Source: Halomonas sp. LR3S48
Lineage (GTDB): Bacteria > Pseudomonadota > Gammaproteobacteria > Pseudomonadales > Halomonadaceae
Reading direction: 5' to 3'
DNA length: 64,000 bases
Assembly (NCBI RefSeq): GCF_025725665.1
Contig: NZ_CP107009.1
Coordinates: 1,116,001 to 1,180,000, forward strand
Shown piece after piece: positions 1 to 9,219 of this stretch (positions are counted from its first letter, which is position 1; the number at the start of each line of letters is the position of its first letter). A model generated the notes under the pieces. The model saw nothing but the letters and a program-made list of their open reading frames with translations. It was not told the DNA's origin and ran no database searches. Both the position numbers and the translations under genes were made by a program.

Positions 1-45
1 CTGTCACGCCGGAGGTCGCGGGTTCGAGTCCCGTCCGGTCCGCCA
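1..45 (+). tRNA. tRNA-Asp (GTC), 3' part only
   Basis: Only the 3' portion is inside the window: the anticodon loop with GTC at 3-5, the variable region, a TΨC arm with GGTTCGAGTCC, the acceptor strand and an encoded CCA at 43-45. The sequence matches the 3' half of bacterial tRNA-Asp closely. The 5' half lies upstream of base 1. Confidence 0.9.
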
Positions 46-54
46 TTCGATTTC

Positions 55-82
55 AAGACCCGAGCCACGGCTCGGGTCTTTT
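55..82 (+). terminator. Intrinsic terminator after tRNA-Asp
   Basis: An 11-bp perfect stem (55-65 with 70-80) has a four-base loop and is followed by TTTT. It lies 10 bases after the tRNA CCA end and most likely ends the tRNA transcript. Confidence 0.85.
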
Positions 83-266
83 CGTATCGTCTATACTCCC
101 TCCGTCTTCTTGCCTCGCCCGGTGTGCATGAGCCGCAAGGCTGCCGTCAGAAGCGCAAGGTGCCCTTCGTCTTTTGGCGGATGCCTCGCTTTTCCTTTGC
201 GCCTGCCGCCCGGCTATCATACAGTTGTTTGAAATAACCGTGACTCGACCCAAGAAGGAGTTCGGC

Positions 267-2276
267 GTGCGCTATCCTCATCTTTTCCGTCCGCTCGAGG
301 TGGGCCACCTGACGCTGCCCAATCGTGTGCTGATGGGCTCCATGCATACCAATCTCGAAGAGTCGCCGAATGGCTTTGCACGTCTGGCGGCCTTCTACGC
401 CGAGCGTGCCCGCGAGGGCGTGGGTTTGATCGTTACCGGAGGCATCGCTCCCAACGCGGAAGGCGCTGTGTTCCAGGGTGCCGCCACGCTGGAGCGAGCC
501 GTGCAGGTGGCCGATCATCGTGGCGTGGTCGAGGCGGTGCATGCCGAGGGCAGCCATATTTGCATGCAGATACTGCATGCCGGTCGCTACGCCTACTCGC
601 CCGAACTGGTGGCGCCGTCACCGCTCCAGGCGCCGATCAACCCGTTCGTTCCGCGCGAGCTCACCGACGAGGAGGTGGAGCGCCAGATCGACGCCTACGT
701 GCGCTGTGCTTCCCTGGCCCGTGAGGCGGGCTACGACGGCGTCGAGGTGATGGGGTCCGAGGGCTACCTGATCAACCAGTTCCTCTGCCTGCGCACCAAT
801 CAGCGCGATGATCGCTGGGGCGGGCCGCTCGAGAACCGCATGCGCTTTGCGGTCGAGATCGTGTCGCGCATCCGTGAAGCGGTGGGCGACGATTTCCTGA
901 TCATATTCCGCCTGTCGATGATCGACCTGGTGGAGGGAGGCAGCACCTGGGAGGAGGTCGTGACCCTGGGGCGTGCCATCGAGTCTGCCGGGGCCAGCCT
1001 GATCAACACCGGTATCGGCTGGCACGAGGCGCGTGTGCCCACCATCGTCACCAGCGTGCCGCGGGCGGCCTTCACCGAGGTGACACGGCGTATGAAGGCC
1101 GAGCTCTCCATACCGCTGATCACCACCAACCGTATCAATATGCCCGAGGTGGCCGAGCGTGTGCTCGCCGAAGGGCATGCCGACATGGTCTCCATGGCGC
1201 GCCCCTTCCTTGCCGACCCGGCCTGGGTCAGCAAGGCGGCCGAGGGTCGAGACGACGAGATCAACACCTGCATCGCCTGCAACCAGGCGTGCCTTGACCA
1301 CACCTTCCAGGGCAAGCTTACCTCCTGCCTGGTCAATCCCCGGGCGTGCCATGAAACCGAACTCGTGATCGAGCCGGCCGAGACGCCGCGTGACGTCGCC
1401 GTGGTCGGTGGCGGCCCGGCGGGCATGGCGGCGGCGCTTGCCGCCGCCCAGCGTGGTCATCGTGTGGTGCTGTTCGAGCGCACCGGCGAGCTGGGCGGTC
1501 AGTTCAACCTGGCGCGCAAGATTCCCGGCAAGGAAGAATTCGACGAGACCCTGCGCTACTTCAAGGTGATGCTCGCCAAGCATGGCGTCGTGGTGAGACT
1601 CGGCAGCGAGCCCGATGTCCAGACGCTGCGTGGTTTCGATGCCGTGATCCTGGCGAGCGGAGTACGGCCGCGACGCCTCGAGCTGCCGGGCATCGAACAC
1701 CCCAAGGTGATGAGTTATCCCACGGCGATCCTGCATCCCGAGCGGGTCGGACGGCGGGTGGCGATCATCGGTGCCGGCGGCATCGGTTTCGACGTGGCCG
1801 AGCTGCTCACCCACGTGGGCCATCCCTCGCTCGACCGCGAGGCCTGGTGCGCCGAGTGGGGCGTTGACCTCGGCGTATCCGAGCGCGGCGGCATTCGCCC
1901 CCCGGAGCGCCCCGAAACGCCGCGCCAGGTCTATTTGCTGCAGCGCAAGCGCTCCAAGCCCGGCAAGGGGCTCGGCAAGTCCACCGGCTGGGTGCATCGA
2001 GCGTCGCTGCGCCATCGCGGCGTCGAGGCGCTGGCCGGTTGCGAGTACGTCGGTATCGACGACGATGGCTTGCATATCCGCCACAACGAGGAGCCACGCC
2101 TGCTCGAGGTCGACAGCGTGGTGATCTGCGCCGGCCAGGACCCGGTCCGCGAGCTGCTCGAGCCGCTTCAGGAGGCCGGCGTGGCGGTGCACATGATCGG
2201 TGGCGCCGACGAGGCCGCCGAACTCGACGCCAAGCGCGCCATCGATCAGGGCACCCGGGTGGCGGCAGGATTGTAA
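267..2276 (+). CDS. fadH: NADPH-dependent 2,4-dienoyl-CoA reductase
   Basis: Reduces 2,4-dienoyl-CoA intermediates so that unsaturated fatty acids can enter beta-oxidation. It is a cytoplasmic FMN, FAD and 4Fe-4S flavoprotein. The protein is 669 residues, close to the 672 of E. coli FadH, and its N-terminus (RYPHLFRPLEVG) aligns with E. coli. Residues 1 to about 330 form the OYE-like TIM barrel. The Fe-S cysteines sit in CIACNQACLDH and CLVNPRAC near residues 335-360. The C-terminal half is a pyridine nucleotide-disulfide oxidoreductase fold with VVGGGPAGMAAA and a second IIGAGGIGFD dinucleotide motif. I chose the GTG start at 267 because AAGAAGGAG lies 6 bases upstream and it fits the family N-terminus; an in-frame start at 174 would add 31 unrelated residues. 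The gene appears monocistronic. Confidence 0.95.
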   Translation: MRYPHLFRPLEVGHLTLPNRVLMGSMHTNLEESPNGFARLAAFYAERAREGVGLIVTGGIAPNAEGAVFQGAATLERAVQVADHRGVVEAVHAEGSHICMQILHAGRYAYSPELVAPSPLQAPINPFVPRELTDEEVERQIDAYVRCASLAREAGYDGVEVMGSEGYLINQFLCLRTNQRDDRWGGPLENRMRFAVEIVSRIREAVGDDFLIIFRLSMIDLVEGGSTWEEVVTLGRAIESAGASLINTGIGWHEARVPTIVTSVPRAAFTEVTRRMKAELSIPLITTNRINMPEVAERVLAEGHADMVSMARPFLADPAWVSKAAEGRDDEINTCIACNQACLDHTFQGKLTSCLVNPRACHETELVIEPAETPRDVAVVGGGPAGMAAALAAAQRGHRVVLFERTGELGGQFNLARKIPGKEEFDETLRYFKVMLAKHGVVVRLGSEPDVQTLRGFDAVILASGVRPRRLELPGIEHPKVMSYPTAILHPERVGRRVAIIGAGGIGFDVAELLTHVGHPSLDREAWCAEWGVDLGVSERGGIRPPERPETPRQVYLLQRKRSKPGKGLGKSTGWVHRASLRHRGVEALAGCEYVGIDDDGLHIRHNEEPRLLEVDSVVICAGQDPVRELLEPLQEAGVAVHMIGGADEAAELDAKRAIDQGTRVAAGL

Positions 2277-2695
2277 TGGGCAGCGTTGACAGCAGAATTC
2301 GTCAGGACGGCTAAGCTGAAGAAATCATTTGCTGTCCTTGACGACCTTATGACAACACGACGGCCGGTCAAGTGACCGGCCGTCGTGTTGACGGCCAGCA
2401 GGTTCGAGGCATTTTTCGACGTTGGACCTGACGCCATGCCGCGTGGCATGTGCCTTCGGAGCGCCTCATCCTGATTGATTCGACGCCGGCGGGGCTGGCG
2501 CGGCTGCGTCCTAACAGCGTTTAATTCATCTTCATTCACTCATCGAACCCTTGGCGTCCCCGGCGTTCTCATGATTATCCTTACCTTGCGTTGATTCTTT
2601 GCCACCCACACCGTCCCGAAGTGTCTAGGCTGATGAGTAACCCAAGTGGGTCATCCGGTCGGGTGGCCAACAGGGTAGGCAAACAGGAGGCTTCG
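2277..2695. other. Intergenic region fadH-prkA (419 bp) with a long inverted repeat
   Basis: I see no convincing gene. It contains a consensus-like TTGACA at 2286-2291 without a matching -10, a perfect 18-bp inverted repeat at 2353-2390, and a CTAGGCT at 2625-2631 that resembles an RpoS-type -10. prkA homologues are general stress genes, so an RpoS promoter would be reasonable, but the match is weak. A strong Shine-Dalgarno (ACAGGAGG) ends at 2690. Confidence 0.5.
2353..2390. repeat. Perfect 18-bp inverted repeat, 2-base spacer
   Basis: The arms 2353-2370 and 2373-2390 are exact reverse complements separated by AG. RNA from either strand would form a very stable hairpin. There is no T-run on either side, so it is not a standard intrinsic terminator. 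It may stabilise the fadH mRNA 3' end or be a protein-binding site. Confidence 0.85.
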
Positions 2696-4618
2696 ATGAG
2701 CATCTTCGATCATGTGCAGAACCGCTTCTCTCGTGTCCAGCAGGAGGAAATGAGCCTGCAGGAGTACCTGGAGCTGTGTCGTGAGGACCCCATGGCCTAC
2801 GCCAGCGCCGCCGAGCGGATGCTGAAGGCCATCGGCGAACCCGAGGTGATCGACACCGCCAAGGATGCGCGGCTCTCCCGAATCTTCTCCAACAAGGTGA
2901 TTCGCCGCTATCCGGCCTTCTCCGAGTTCTATGGCATGGAGGAGGCGATCGAGCAGATCGTGGCTTACTTCCGCCATGCCGCTCAGGGGCTCGAGGAGCG
3001 CAAGCAGATCCTCTACCTCTTGGGGCCGGTGGGCGGTGGCAAGTCGTCGTTGGCCGAACGGCTCAAGCTGTTGATGGAACATATCCCGTTCTACGCCATC
3101 AAGGGGTCGCCGGTCTTCGAGTCGCCGCTGGGGCTGTTCTCGCCCGAGGAGGACGGCGAGCTGCTCGAGAAGGAGTACGGCATCCCGCGCCGCTACGTGA
3201 AGAGCATCATGTCGCCCTGGGCGGCCAAACGGCTCAAGGAGTACGGCGGCGATATCTCGCAGTTCAAGGTGGTGCGGCTGTATCCCTCGCGGCTCAACCA
3301 GATCGCCATCTCCAAGACCGAGCCCGGCGACGAGAACAACCAGGACATCTCCTCGCTGGTGGGTAAGGTCGATATCCGCCAGCTCGAGCTCTATTCGCAG
3401 GACGACCCGGATGCCTACAGCTTCTCCGGCGGCCTGTGCAAGGCCAATCAGGGCCTGATGGAATTCATCGAGATGTTCAAGGCACCGATCAAGGTGCTGC
3501 ACCCGCTGCTCACCGCCACCCAGGAGGGCAACTACAACCCCACCGAGGGCATGGGGGCGATTCCCTTCGACGGTATCGTATTGGCTCACTCCAACGAGAG
3601 CGAGTGGCAGGCGTTTCGCAACAACCGCAACAATGAGGCCTTCCTCGACCGCGTCTACATCGTCAAGGTGCCTTACTGCCTGCGCGTCACCGAGGAGATC
3701 AACATCTACAAGAAGCTGCTCGAGCATTCTTCGCTCGATCAGGCGCCCTGTGCTCCGGACACCCTGCGCATGCTGGCGCAGTTCACGGTGCTCTCGCGGC
3801 TCAAGGAACCGGAGAACTCCAGCATCTACTCGAAGATGCGCGTCTACGACGGCGAGAACCTCAAGGATACCGACCCCAAGGCCAAGTCGATCCAGGAGTA
3901 TCGCGATTCGGCGGGCGTCGACGAAGGCATGGACGGGCTCTCCACGCGCTTCGCCTTCAAGATCCTGTCGAAGGTGTTCAACTTCGACAACCACGAGATC
4001 GCCGCCAACCCGGTACATCTGCTCTACGTGCTGGAACAGCGCCTCGAACAGGAGCACCTGCCGAAGGAGACCTTCGAGCGCTACCTGCGCTACATCAAGG
4101 AGTTCATGGCGCCGCGCTATGTCGACTTCATCGGCAAGGAGATCCAGACCGCCTATCTCGAGTCCTACTCCGAGTACGGCCAGAACATTTTCGACCGCTA
4201 CGTCACCTATGCCGACTTCTGGATACAGGATCAGGAGTACCGCGACCCGGAGACAGGCGAACTGTTCAACCGCCAGGCGCTCAACGAGGAGCTGGAGAAG
4301 ATCGAGAAGCCGGCCGGCATCTCCAACCCCAAGGACTTCCGTCACGAGGTGGTCAATTTCGTGCTGCGCGCGCGGGCTCAGAACAACGGCATGAACCCGA
4401 GCTGGCAGTCCTACGAGAAGCTGCGTGGGGTGATCGAGCACAAGATGTTCGCCAACACCGAGGAGTTGCTGCCGGTGATCTCCTTCAACGCCAAGGCCTC
4501 GACCGCGGACCAGAAGAAGCATGAGGACTTCGTGGCCCGAATGAAGGACCGTGGCTATACCGAGAAACAGGTGCGGCTGCTCTCGGAGTGGTATCTGCGG
4601 GTGCGCAAATCGCAATAA
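2696..4618 (+). CDS. prkA: PrkA-family serine protein kinase (YeaG)
   Basis: 640 residues and nearly colinear with E. coli YeaG. The first two thirds is an AAA+-like PrkA domain with P-loop GPVGGGKSS near residues 110-118. The rest is the PrkA C-terminal kinase-like domain, with conserved stretches such as [12 protein letters not shown] and [13 protein letters not shown]. Family members are cytoplasmic and tied to starvation and stationary-phase stress; their substrates are poorly defined. I chose ATG 2696 because AGGAGG precedes it and the protein begins [11 protein letters not shown] like its homologues; 35 more residues are possible in frame but have no support. It is the first gene of a three-gene operon with yeaH (23-bp gap) and ycgB (17-bp gap). 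Confidence 0.95.
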   Translation: MSIFDHVQNRFSRVQQEEMSLQEYLELCREDPMAYASAAERMLKAIGEPEVIDTAKDARLSRIFSNKVIRRYPAFSEFYGMEEAIEQIVAYFRHAAQGLEERKQILYLLGPVGGGKSSLAERLKLLMEHIPFYAIKGSPVFESPLGLFSPEEDGELLEKEYGIPRRYVKSIMSPWAAKRLKEYGGDISQFKVVRLYPSRLNQIAISKTEPGDENNQDISSLVGKVDIRQLELYSQDDPDAYSFSGGLCKANQGLMEFIEMFKAPIKVLHPLLTATQEGNYNPTEGMGAIPFDGIVLAHSNESEWQAFRNNRNNEAFLDRVYIVKVPYCLRVTEEINIYKKLLEHSSLDQAPCAPDTLRMLAQFTVLSRLKEPENSSIYSKMRVYDGENLKDTDPKAKSIQEYRDSAGVDEGMDGLSTRFAFKILSKVFNFDNHEIAANPVHLLYVLEQRLEQEHLPKETFERYLRYIKEFMAPRYVDFIGKEIQTAYLESYSEYGQNIFDRYVTYADFWIQDQEYRDPETGELFNRQALNEELEKIEKPAGISNPKDFRHEVVNFVLRARAQNNGMNPSWQSYEKLRGVIEHKMFANTEELLPVISFNAKASTADQKKHEDFVARMKDRGYTEKQVRLLSEWYLRVRKSQ

Positions 4619-4641
4619 CCGGCGCGAGCCAGGAGGTCTGC

Positions 4642-5925
4642 ATGACCTATTTCATCGATCGACGCGCCAACGCCAAGAACAAGAGCGCCGTGAACCGTCA
4701 GCGCTTCCTCGATCGCTACCGCACGCATATCAAGCGTTCGGTCGAGGAGGCCGTCAACCGTCGCTCGATCACCGACATGGAGCGCGGCGAGAAGGTCTCG
4801 ATTCCCGCACGCGATATCTCGGAGCCGGTGTTCCAGCACGGCCCCGGCGGCAAGCGCACCATCGTCAGCCCCGGCAACAAGGAGTTCGTCGAGGGAGATC
4901 GTCTGCGTCGCCCCAGCGGGGGTGGCGGTGGCGATGGCGCCGGCGAAGGCAACGCATCCAACCAGGGCGAGGGCATGGACGAGTTCGCCTTCAGCCTGAC
5001 CCGCGAGGAATTCCTCGATTTCGTCTTCGACGGCCTGGAACTGCCGCATCTCGAGCGCAAGGCGCTCAAGGACCTGGACGAGGTGAAACCGGTGCGTGCC
5101 GGGGTTACCCGAGACGGGGTGCCGGCGCGGATCAACATCGTGCGTTCCATGCGCGAGGCGTATGCCCGGCGCATTGCCATGCGCGCGCCCATCCGTCGTG
5201 CGTTGCGCGAAGCCCAGGAGGCGCTGGAGGAGGAGGAGCGCAAGGACCCGGTGCTGCGCAACCCGTCGCGAATCGGTGAGCTCAAGGAGGAGATCGAGCG
5301 GCTCGAGAAGCGTCTCGAGGCGGTACCCTTCATCGATACCTACGATCTGCGCTACAACAATCTGATCAATCAGCCGCAGCCTTCGAGCAAGGCGGTGATG
5401 TTCTGCGTGATGGACGTTTCCGGCTCCATGACCCAGGCCCACAAGGACATCGCCAAGCGCTTCTTCCTGCTGCTCTATCTGTTCCTCGAGCGCAACTATG
5501 AGAAGGTCGAGCTGGTCTTCGTGCGCCATCACACCGCGGCCAAGGAGGTCGACGAGGAGGAGTTCTTCTACTCACGGGAGACCGGCGGCACCATCGTCTC
5601 CAGCGCCCTGACACTGGTCGACGAGATCATCACCCGGCGTTACCCGCCAGCGCAGTGGAATCTCTATGTGGCACAGGCCTCGGACGGCGACAACTGGGAC
5701 GACGATTCGGTGAACTGTCGCGAGCGGCTGATGAAGACGCTGATGCCCCGCCTGCAGTACTACACCTACGTGGAGATTACACCGCATGCGCATCAGGCGC
5801 TGTGGGAGGAGTACGAGACGGTGGCCGCCGAGTTCCCCGATCGTTTCGCCATGCGCCAGATCGTCGAGGCGGGCGATATCTACCCGGTGTTCCGTGAACT
5901 GTTCAAGCGCCGTGCCGCCCATTGA
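4642..5925 (+). CDS. yeaH: YeaH/YhbH family protein (DUF444, von Willebrand A-like)
   Basis: 427 residues of the DUF444 family, matching E. coli YeaH from [15 protein letters not shown] onward. The N-terminal half is charged, with a flexible glycine-rich stretch near residues 93-108. The C-terminal half is a vWA-like fold with a MIDAS-type DVSGSM at about 258-263. Partnership with PrkA is inferred from the constant gene pairing yeaG-yeaH; the biochemical function is not established. The start at 4642 follows AGGAGG with 6-base spacing. Confidence 0.93.
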   Translation: MTYFIDRRANAKNKSAVNRQRFLDRYRTHIKRSVEEAVNRRSITDMERGEKVSIPARDISEPVFQHGPGGKRTIVSPGNKEFVEGDRLRRPSGGGGGDGAGEGNASNQGEGMDEFAFSLTREEFLDFVFDGLELPHLERKALKDLDEVKPVRAGVTRDGVPARINIVRSMREAYARRIAMRAPIRRALREAQEALEEEERKDPVLRNPSRIGELKEEIERLEKRLEAVPFIDTYDLRYNNLINQPQPSSKAVMFCVMDVSGSMTQAHKDIAKRFFLLLYLFLERNYEKVELVFVRHHTAAKEVDEEEFFYSRETGGTIVSSALTLVDEIITRRYPPAQWNLYVAQASDGDNWDDDSVNCRERLMKTLMPRLQYYTYVEITPHAHQALWEEYETVAAEFPDRFAMRQIVEAGDIYPVFRELFKRRAAH

Positions 5926-5942
5926 CGTGACGAGGAGGCAAC

Positions 5943-7499
5943 ATGATCCGACGCAAGCCGATTGCCACCGGTTCCGACTGGAACTTCGAGATCCTCGAAG
6001 CGTATGAGCGGGAGCTGGCCAGGCTGGCCGATGAGTACCGGCTGGACACCTATCCCAACCAGATCGAGATCATCACCACCGAGCAGATGATGGACGCCTA
6101 TGCCAGCGTGGGGATGCCGGTGGGCTACCACCACTGGTCGTTCGGCAAGCAGTTCCTGGCGGTGGAGCAGGCCTATCGGCGCGGCCAGATGGGGCTGGCC
6201 TACGAGCTGGTGATCAACTCCGACCCCTGCATCGCCTATCTCATGGAGGAGAACACGCTGATGATGCAGGTGTTGGTCATGGCTCACGCCTGCTATGGCC
6301 ACAACTCCTTCTTCAAGGGCAATTACCTGTTCCGCGCCTGGACGGACGCGAGCTCGATCGTCGACTATCTCGTATTCGCCCGCCGCTACGTGGCCGAATG
6401 CGAGGAGCGCCACGGCGTGACCGCCGTCGAGCAACTGCTCGACGCCTGCCATGCCCTGCAGAACTATGGCGTCGACCGCTACAAGCGGCCGTCGCCGATC
6501 TCCGCCGAGGAGGAAGTGCGGCGCCAGGCGGAGCGCGAGGAGTACCTCCAGACCCAGGTCAACACGCTGTGGCGTACCATCCCGGGGCGTCAGCAGGCCG
6601 ATGCCCTGCCCGGCAGCCTGGACAGCGAGGAGGATCCCCTGGGCCTGCACACGGCGGGGCGCTATCCTCCCGAGCCCCAGGAGAACCTGCTCTACTTTCT
6701 CGAGAAGAACGCGCCGCTGCTGGCGCCCTGGCAGCGCGAAATCGTGCGCATCGTGCGCAAGCTGGCGCAGTATTTCTATCCCCAGCGCCAGACTCAGGTG
6801 ATGAACGAAGGGTGGGCCTCCTTCTGGCACTACACGCTGATGAACCGGCTCTACGACGAAGGCCTGGTCGACGAGGGGCTGATGCTGGAATTCCTGCAGT
6901 CGCATACCGCAGTGGTCAGCCAGCCCGGCTTCGACAGTCCTTTCTATAGCGGCATCAACCCCTATGCGCTGGGCTTCGCCATGTTCAGCGACATCAAGCG
7001 CATGTGCGAGAACCCCACTGATGAGGATCGCGAGTGGTTTCCCGACACGGCGGGCAGCGATTGGCTCGAGGCGGTGCACTTCGCCATGCGCAACTTCAAG
7101 GACGAGTCCTTCATTCAACAGTTTCTCTCGCCCAAGGTGATGCGCGACCTCAAGCTGTTCAGCATCGTCGACGACGATCAGGAGGAGATGCTCGAAGTGG
7201 CGGCCATACACGACGAGCGTGGTTACCGCCGGATTCGCGAGGCCTTGGCGCAGCAGTACGCGCTGTCGCTGCGCGAGCCCAACATCCAGGTCTACGAAGC
7301 CAACATCCGCGGTAATCGCTCGCTGACTCTGCATCACGTGCAGGACAGCCGACGCCCCATGGGGCGTAGCGTCTACCCGGTGATCCGACATCTTCATCAG
7401 CTGTGGGGCTTCCCTGTGCGGCTGGAGTCGCTCTCGGAAGAGGGGGCGGTCGTCCGGCGCTATCAGTGGCCGCTACCCGATGAGGAAGGAAAGGAGTAA
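5943..7499 (+). CDS. ycgB: SpoVR family protein (YcgB)
   Basis: 518 residues, similar in length to E. coli YcgB (510). SpoVR is named after a Bacillus gene needed for spore cortex formation, but the family is common in non-sporulating bacteria, often beside prkA and yeaH as here. Recognisable blocks include HHWSFGKQF and ELVINSDPC near the N-terminus and NEGWASFWHY in the middle. The histidine- and acid-rich blocks look enzymatic, but no activity is known to me. Start ATG follows GAGGAGGC. It is the last gene of the prkA operon and converges on the HiPIP gene, 38 bp away. Confidence 0.93.
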   Translation: MIRRKPIATGSDWNFEILEAYERELARLADEYRLDTYPNQIEIITTEQMMDAYASVGMPVGYHHWSFGKQFLAVEQAYRRGQMGLAYELVINSDPCIAYLMEENTLMMQVLVMAHACYGHNSFFKGNYLFRAWTDASSIVDYLVFARRYVAECEERHGVTAVEQLLDACHALQNYGVDRYKRPSPISAEEEVRRQAEREEYLQTQVNTLWRTIPGRQQADALPGSLDSEEDPLGLHTAGRYPPEPQENLLYFLEKNAPLLAPWQREIVRIVRKLAQYFYPQRQTQVMNEGWASFWHYTLMNRLYDEGLVDEGLMLEFLQSHTAVVSQPGFDSPFYSGINPYALGFAMFSDIKRMCENPTDEDREWFPDTAGSDWLEAVHFAMRNFKDESFIQQFLSPKVMRDLKLFSIVDDDQEEMLEVAAIHDERGYRRIREALAQQYALSLREPNIQVYEANIRGNRSLTLHHVQDSRRPMGRSVYPVIRHLHQLWGFPVRLESLSEEGAVVRRYQWPLPDEEGKE

Positions 7500-7519
7500 C
7501 GCAAGGACAGGAAGCAGTG

Positions 7520-7537
7520 GCGGGCCTTGGGGCCCGC
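7520..7537. terminator. Bidirectional hairpin between ycgB and the HiPIP gene
   Basis: A 7-bp GC stem (7520-7526 with 7531-7537) and TTGG loop lie between two convergent stop codons. There is no clear T-run, so termination is inferred from position. Confidence 0.5.
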
Positions 7538-7873
7538 TCAGTCCACGCTGACCCAGGATTGGCACCAGCCGCCGGGCTCGACGCTGTTCTGGGGAAAGAG
7601 CTGGCAACCTTCACTGCGGCGCTCGAAGAACATGCAGTTGCTGCAGGTTTCTCCCTCTTCATAAGCCGGATGATCGCTGGCTTGCTCGGCTGCTTCGACG
7701 TAGTTCAATGCCTGGGCCTGCTCGTCGTTGGGATCGAGCCTCGGCAGACTCTGGGCGAAGGCCTGGCGCGACAGTATGCCGATCCCCAGGGGCAGGGCAG
7801 CCACGCCCAGCAGGCTGTTGCGTAGGAAGGCACGTCGGCTCTGTTCGGCCAAGGATCGGCTCTTTTCGGCCAT
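7538..7873 (-). CDS. High-potential iron-sulfur protein (HiPIP), Tat-exported
   Basis: A small periplasmic electron carrier with one 4Fe-4S cluster. The 111-residue precursor has a twin-arginine signal (SRRAFLRN, hydrophobic core, AFA-QS cleavage near residue 41). The mature part carries four cysteines in the HiPIP arrangement: CSNCMFF, then EGC, then GGWCQSW. I chose the ATG at 7873 because it gives a compact Tat signal and has AGGAGAA just upstream; an upstream start at 8071 would put 66 unlikely residues in front. The cytochrome c oxidase genes nearby suggest the HiPIP may feed electrons to a terminal oxidase, as in other gammaproteobacteria. That link is inferred. Confidence 0.93.
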   Translation of the reverse strand: MAEKSRSLAEQSRRAFLRNSLLGVAALPLGIGILSRQAFAQSLPRLDPNDEQAQALNYVEAAEQASDHPAYEEGETCSNCMFFERRSEGCQLFPQNSVEPGGWCQSWVSVD

Positions 7874-8202
7874 GGATGGTTCTCCTGCTTCGACACGGTC
7901 AATGAAGAATACCCGTTTCCGACCAGACTGGTGCCACGGTTGGTGCGGGCACACCAACCGAACATCTGACTCGACAAGGGGGATGAAGTTCTTTGTGTAA
8001 AGCAGAGGAAACACTTTTTTCCGCGGAGTCGCAATTGCCGAATGTTGCGCTGCGTTTCCGCTTGGTGTCATGGGGTTTCAGCGAGACGGCCTGAGTAAGC
8101 GAGAAGTCCCGCCGTGTTGGGTTACATGTCGGCCGGTAAAGCTGGTCCCGTTGCCCTACATTGGTTAGGGTGGGTTCACACTGCTGCTGCAAGGATGCTG
8201 TT
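7874..8202. other. Divergent intergenic region between the HiPIP gene and a HemJ-like gene (329 bp)
   Basis: No gene is supported. The main structure is an inverted repeat with 9-bp arms (7937-7945 and 7952-7960, 6-base spacer) about 64 bp upstream of the HiPIP start. The stretch around 7990-8035 is relatively AT-rich and probably holds the HiPIP promoter. I could not assign -35 and -10 boxes with confidence. Confidence 0.5.
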
Positions 8203-8622
8203 ATGCCGTGGATCAAGATTCTGCACATCGCCACGCTGCTGTGCTGGTGTGCTTCCCTGCTTTATCTGCCTGCCATGTTGCTGGCTGGCGCCAGGTCGCG
8301 GGGGGCCTCCTCGTTCGACCTGCCCGTGCCGATCATCCTGCGTTTCGTATTCACCCATATCGCCACGCCTTTCGCCCTGCTCGCGATCATGAGCGGTACC
8401 CTGTTGTTCATTGTCGGCCAGATTGCCATGGGCTGGTTGGTGCTAAAGCTCGCCGCCGTCAGCGGCATGGTGCTTTGCCATGTCCTGTGCGGGGGGCTGA
8501 TCGTGCGGCTGGAGCGGGACCGACACCGCTTCCTGTTACCCGCAAGCGGGCTGATAGCCGTCACGTCGGCCGTGTTGATGCTCACTGTCCTGGTGCTGGT
8601 GCTGAGCAAGCCATTTGTTTGA
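8203..8622 (+). CDS. HemJ/CopD-like small membrane protein
   Basis: 139 residues with four predicted transmembrane segments (about 7-28, 46-66, 70-95 and 112-135). The N-terminus (ILHIATLLCW then SLLYLPAML) and the WLVLKLAAV...CHVLCGG block resemble HemJ, the membrane protoporphyrinogen IX oxidase family, and more broadly the CopD superfamily. It lies beside an a-type oxidase operon, so a role in heme supply or oxidase maturation is plausible but inferred. I chose the ATG at 8203 because AAGGA precedes it and it aligns the first helix; an upstream ATG at 8161 adds a cysteine-rich, unlikely leader. Confidence 0.65.
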   Translation: MPWIKILHIATLLCWCASLLYLPAMLLAGARSRGASSFDLPVPIILRFVFTHIATPFALLAIMSGTLLFIVGQIAMGWLVLKLAAVSGMVLCHVLCGGLIVRLERDRHRFLLPASGLIAVTSAVLMLTVLVLVLSKPFV

Positions 8623-8676
8623 GGCATGACAAGGAGAGTCACGATGCGCCATTCGACCCGCCATGCATGGTTCGCC

Positions 8677-9141
8677 TCACTTGTCGTCGATTTCGACCCC
8701 CACCGCATCTTCGTAGACCAGCGTGCCGCCAAGGGCGCCGGTCAAGCCGACCAGGACTGCGGTGAGGAGGGTCAGGGCGATAGCCCAGGGCAGCAGGTTG
8801 GTGGAGTCCAGGAAACGCCACAGCCAGTTGAGCGAGGCCAGCGACAGCATCATCACTGCCACGATGGCGTGACACCAGCCGAGGAGCTTGCGTCGGATCA
8901 GGCGGATCGTGACCAAGTCGATCAGGCCCACGGTGCTGGCGATCCAACCACTCAATGCGCCGATCCCGGCCAACCACAGGCTCGCCTTGGCCCAAAATGC
9001 GTTCCCGGAATAAAGGTAGGCAGCATCGCTACCGACCAGCAGCAGCAGGCAGGCGACAGGAAAGTGGACGAGGGTGGGGTGTATCGGGTGGCCAAATATG
9101 GCAATACGGCTACTGATGGTGCGGATCGGTTTGTCGGCCAT
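8677..9141 (-). CDS. DUF2231 domain membrane protein
   Basis: 154 residues with about four transmembrane helices. The N-terminal GHPIHPTLVHFPVA block is the hallmark of DUF2231. These proteins often lie near respiratory or cytochrome genes, and the conserved histidines suggest heme or metal binding; the function is unknown. I chose the ATG at 9141 because AAAGGA lies 7 bases upstream; a start 15 codons earlier (9186) is possible. The gene runs opposite to the oxidase genes, in the gap before coxB. Confidence 0.85.
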   Translation of the reverse strand: MADKPIRTISSRIAIFGHPIHPTLVHFPVACLLLLVGSDAAYLYSGNAFWAKASLWLAGIGALSGWIASTVGLIDLVTIRLIRRKLLGWCHAIVAVMMLSLASLNWLWRFLDSTNLLPWAIALTLLTAVLVGLTGALGGTLVYEDAVGVEIDDK

Positions 9142-9219
9142 GTTCGCGTCCTTTGCGATCTGTTCAATGCTCTCTCTGGCATTCAACGCCTTGGTCGGTA
9201 CCGGGTCAACCGCGCACGC

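Noticed and set aside
618..2192. Minus-strand open frame of 524 codons opposite fadH
   Set aside because: It is a shadow of fadH with no recognisable protein features. The same applies to the long antisense frames opposite prkA (2651-4615), ycgB (5880-7397), rnr (16098-17876), the porin (20891-22651) and lptD (49596-51566).
2286..2317. TTGACA with TAAGCT as a promoter after fadH
   Set aside because: The spacing is 20 bases and the -10 is poor; no gene starts at a sensible distance downstream.
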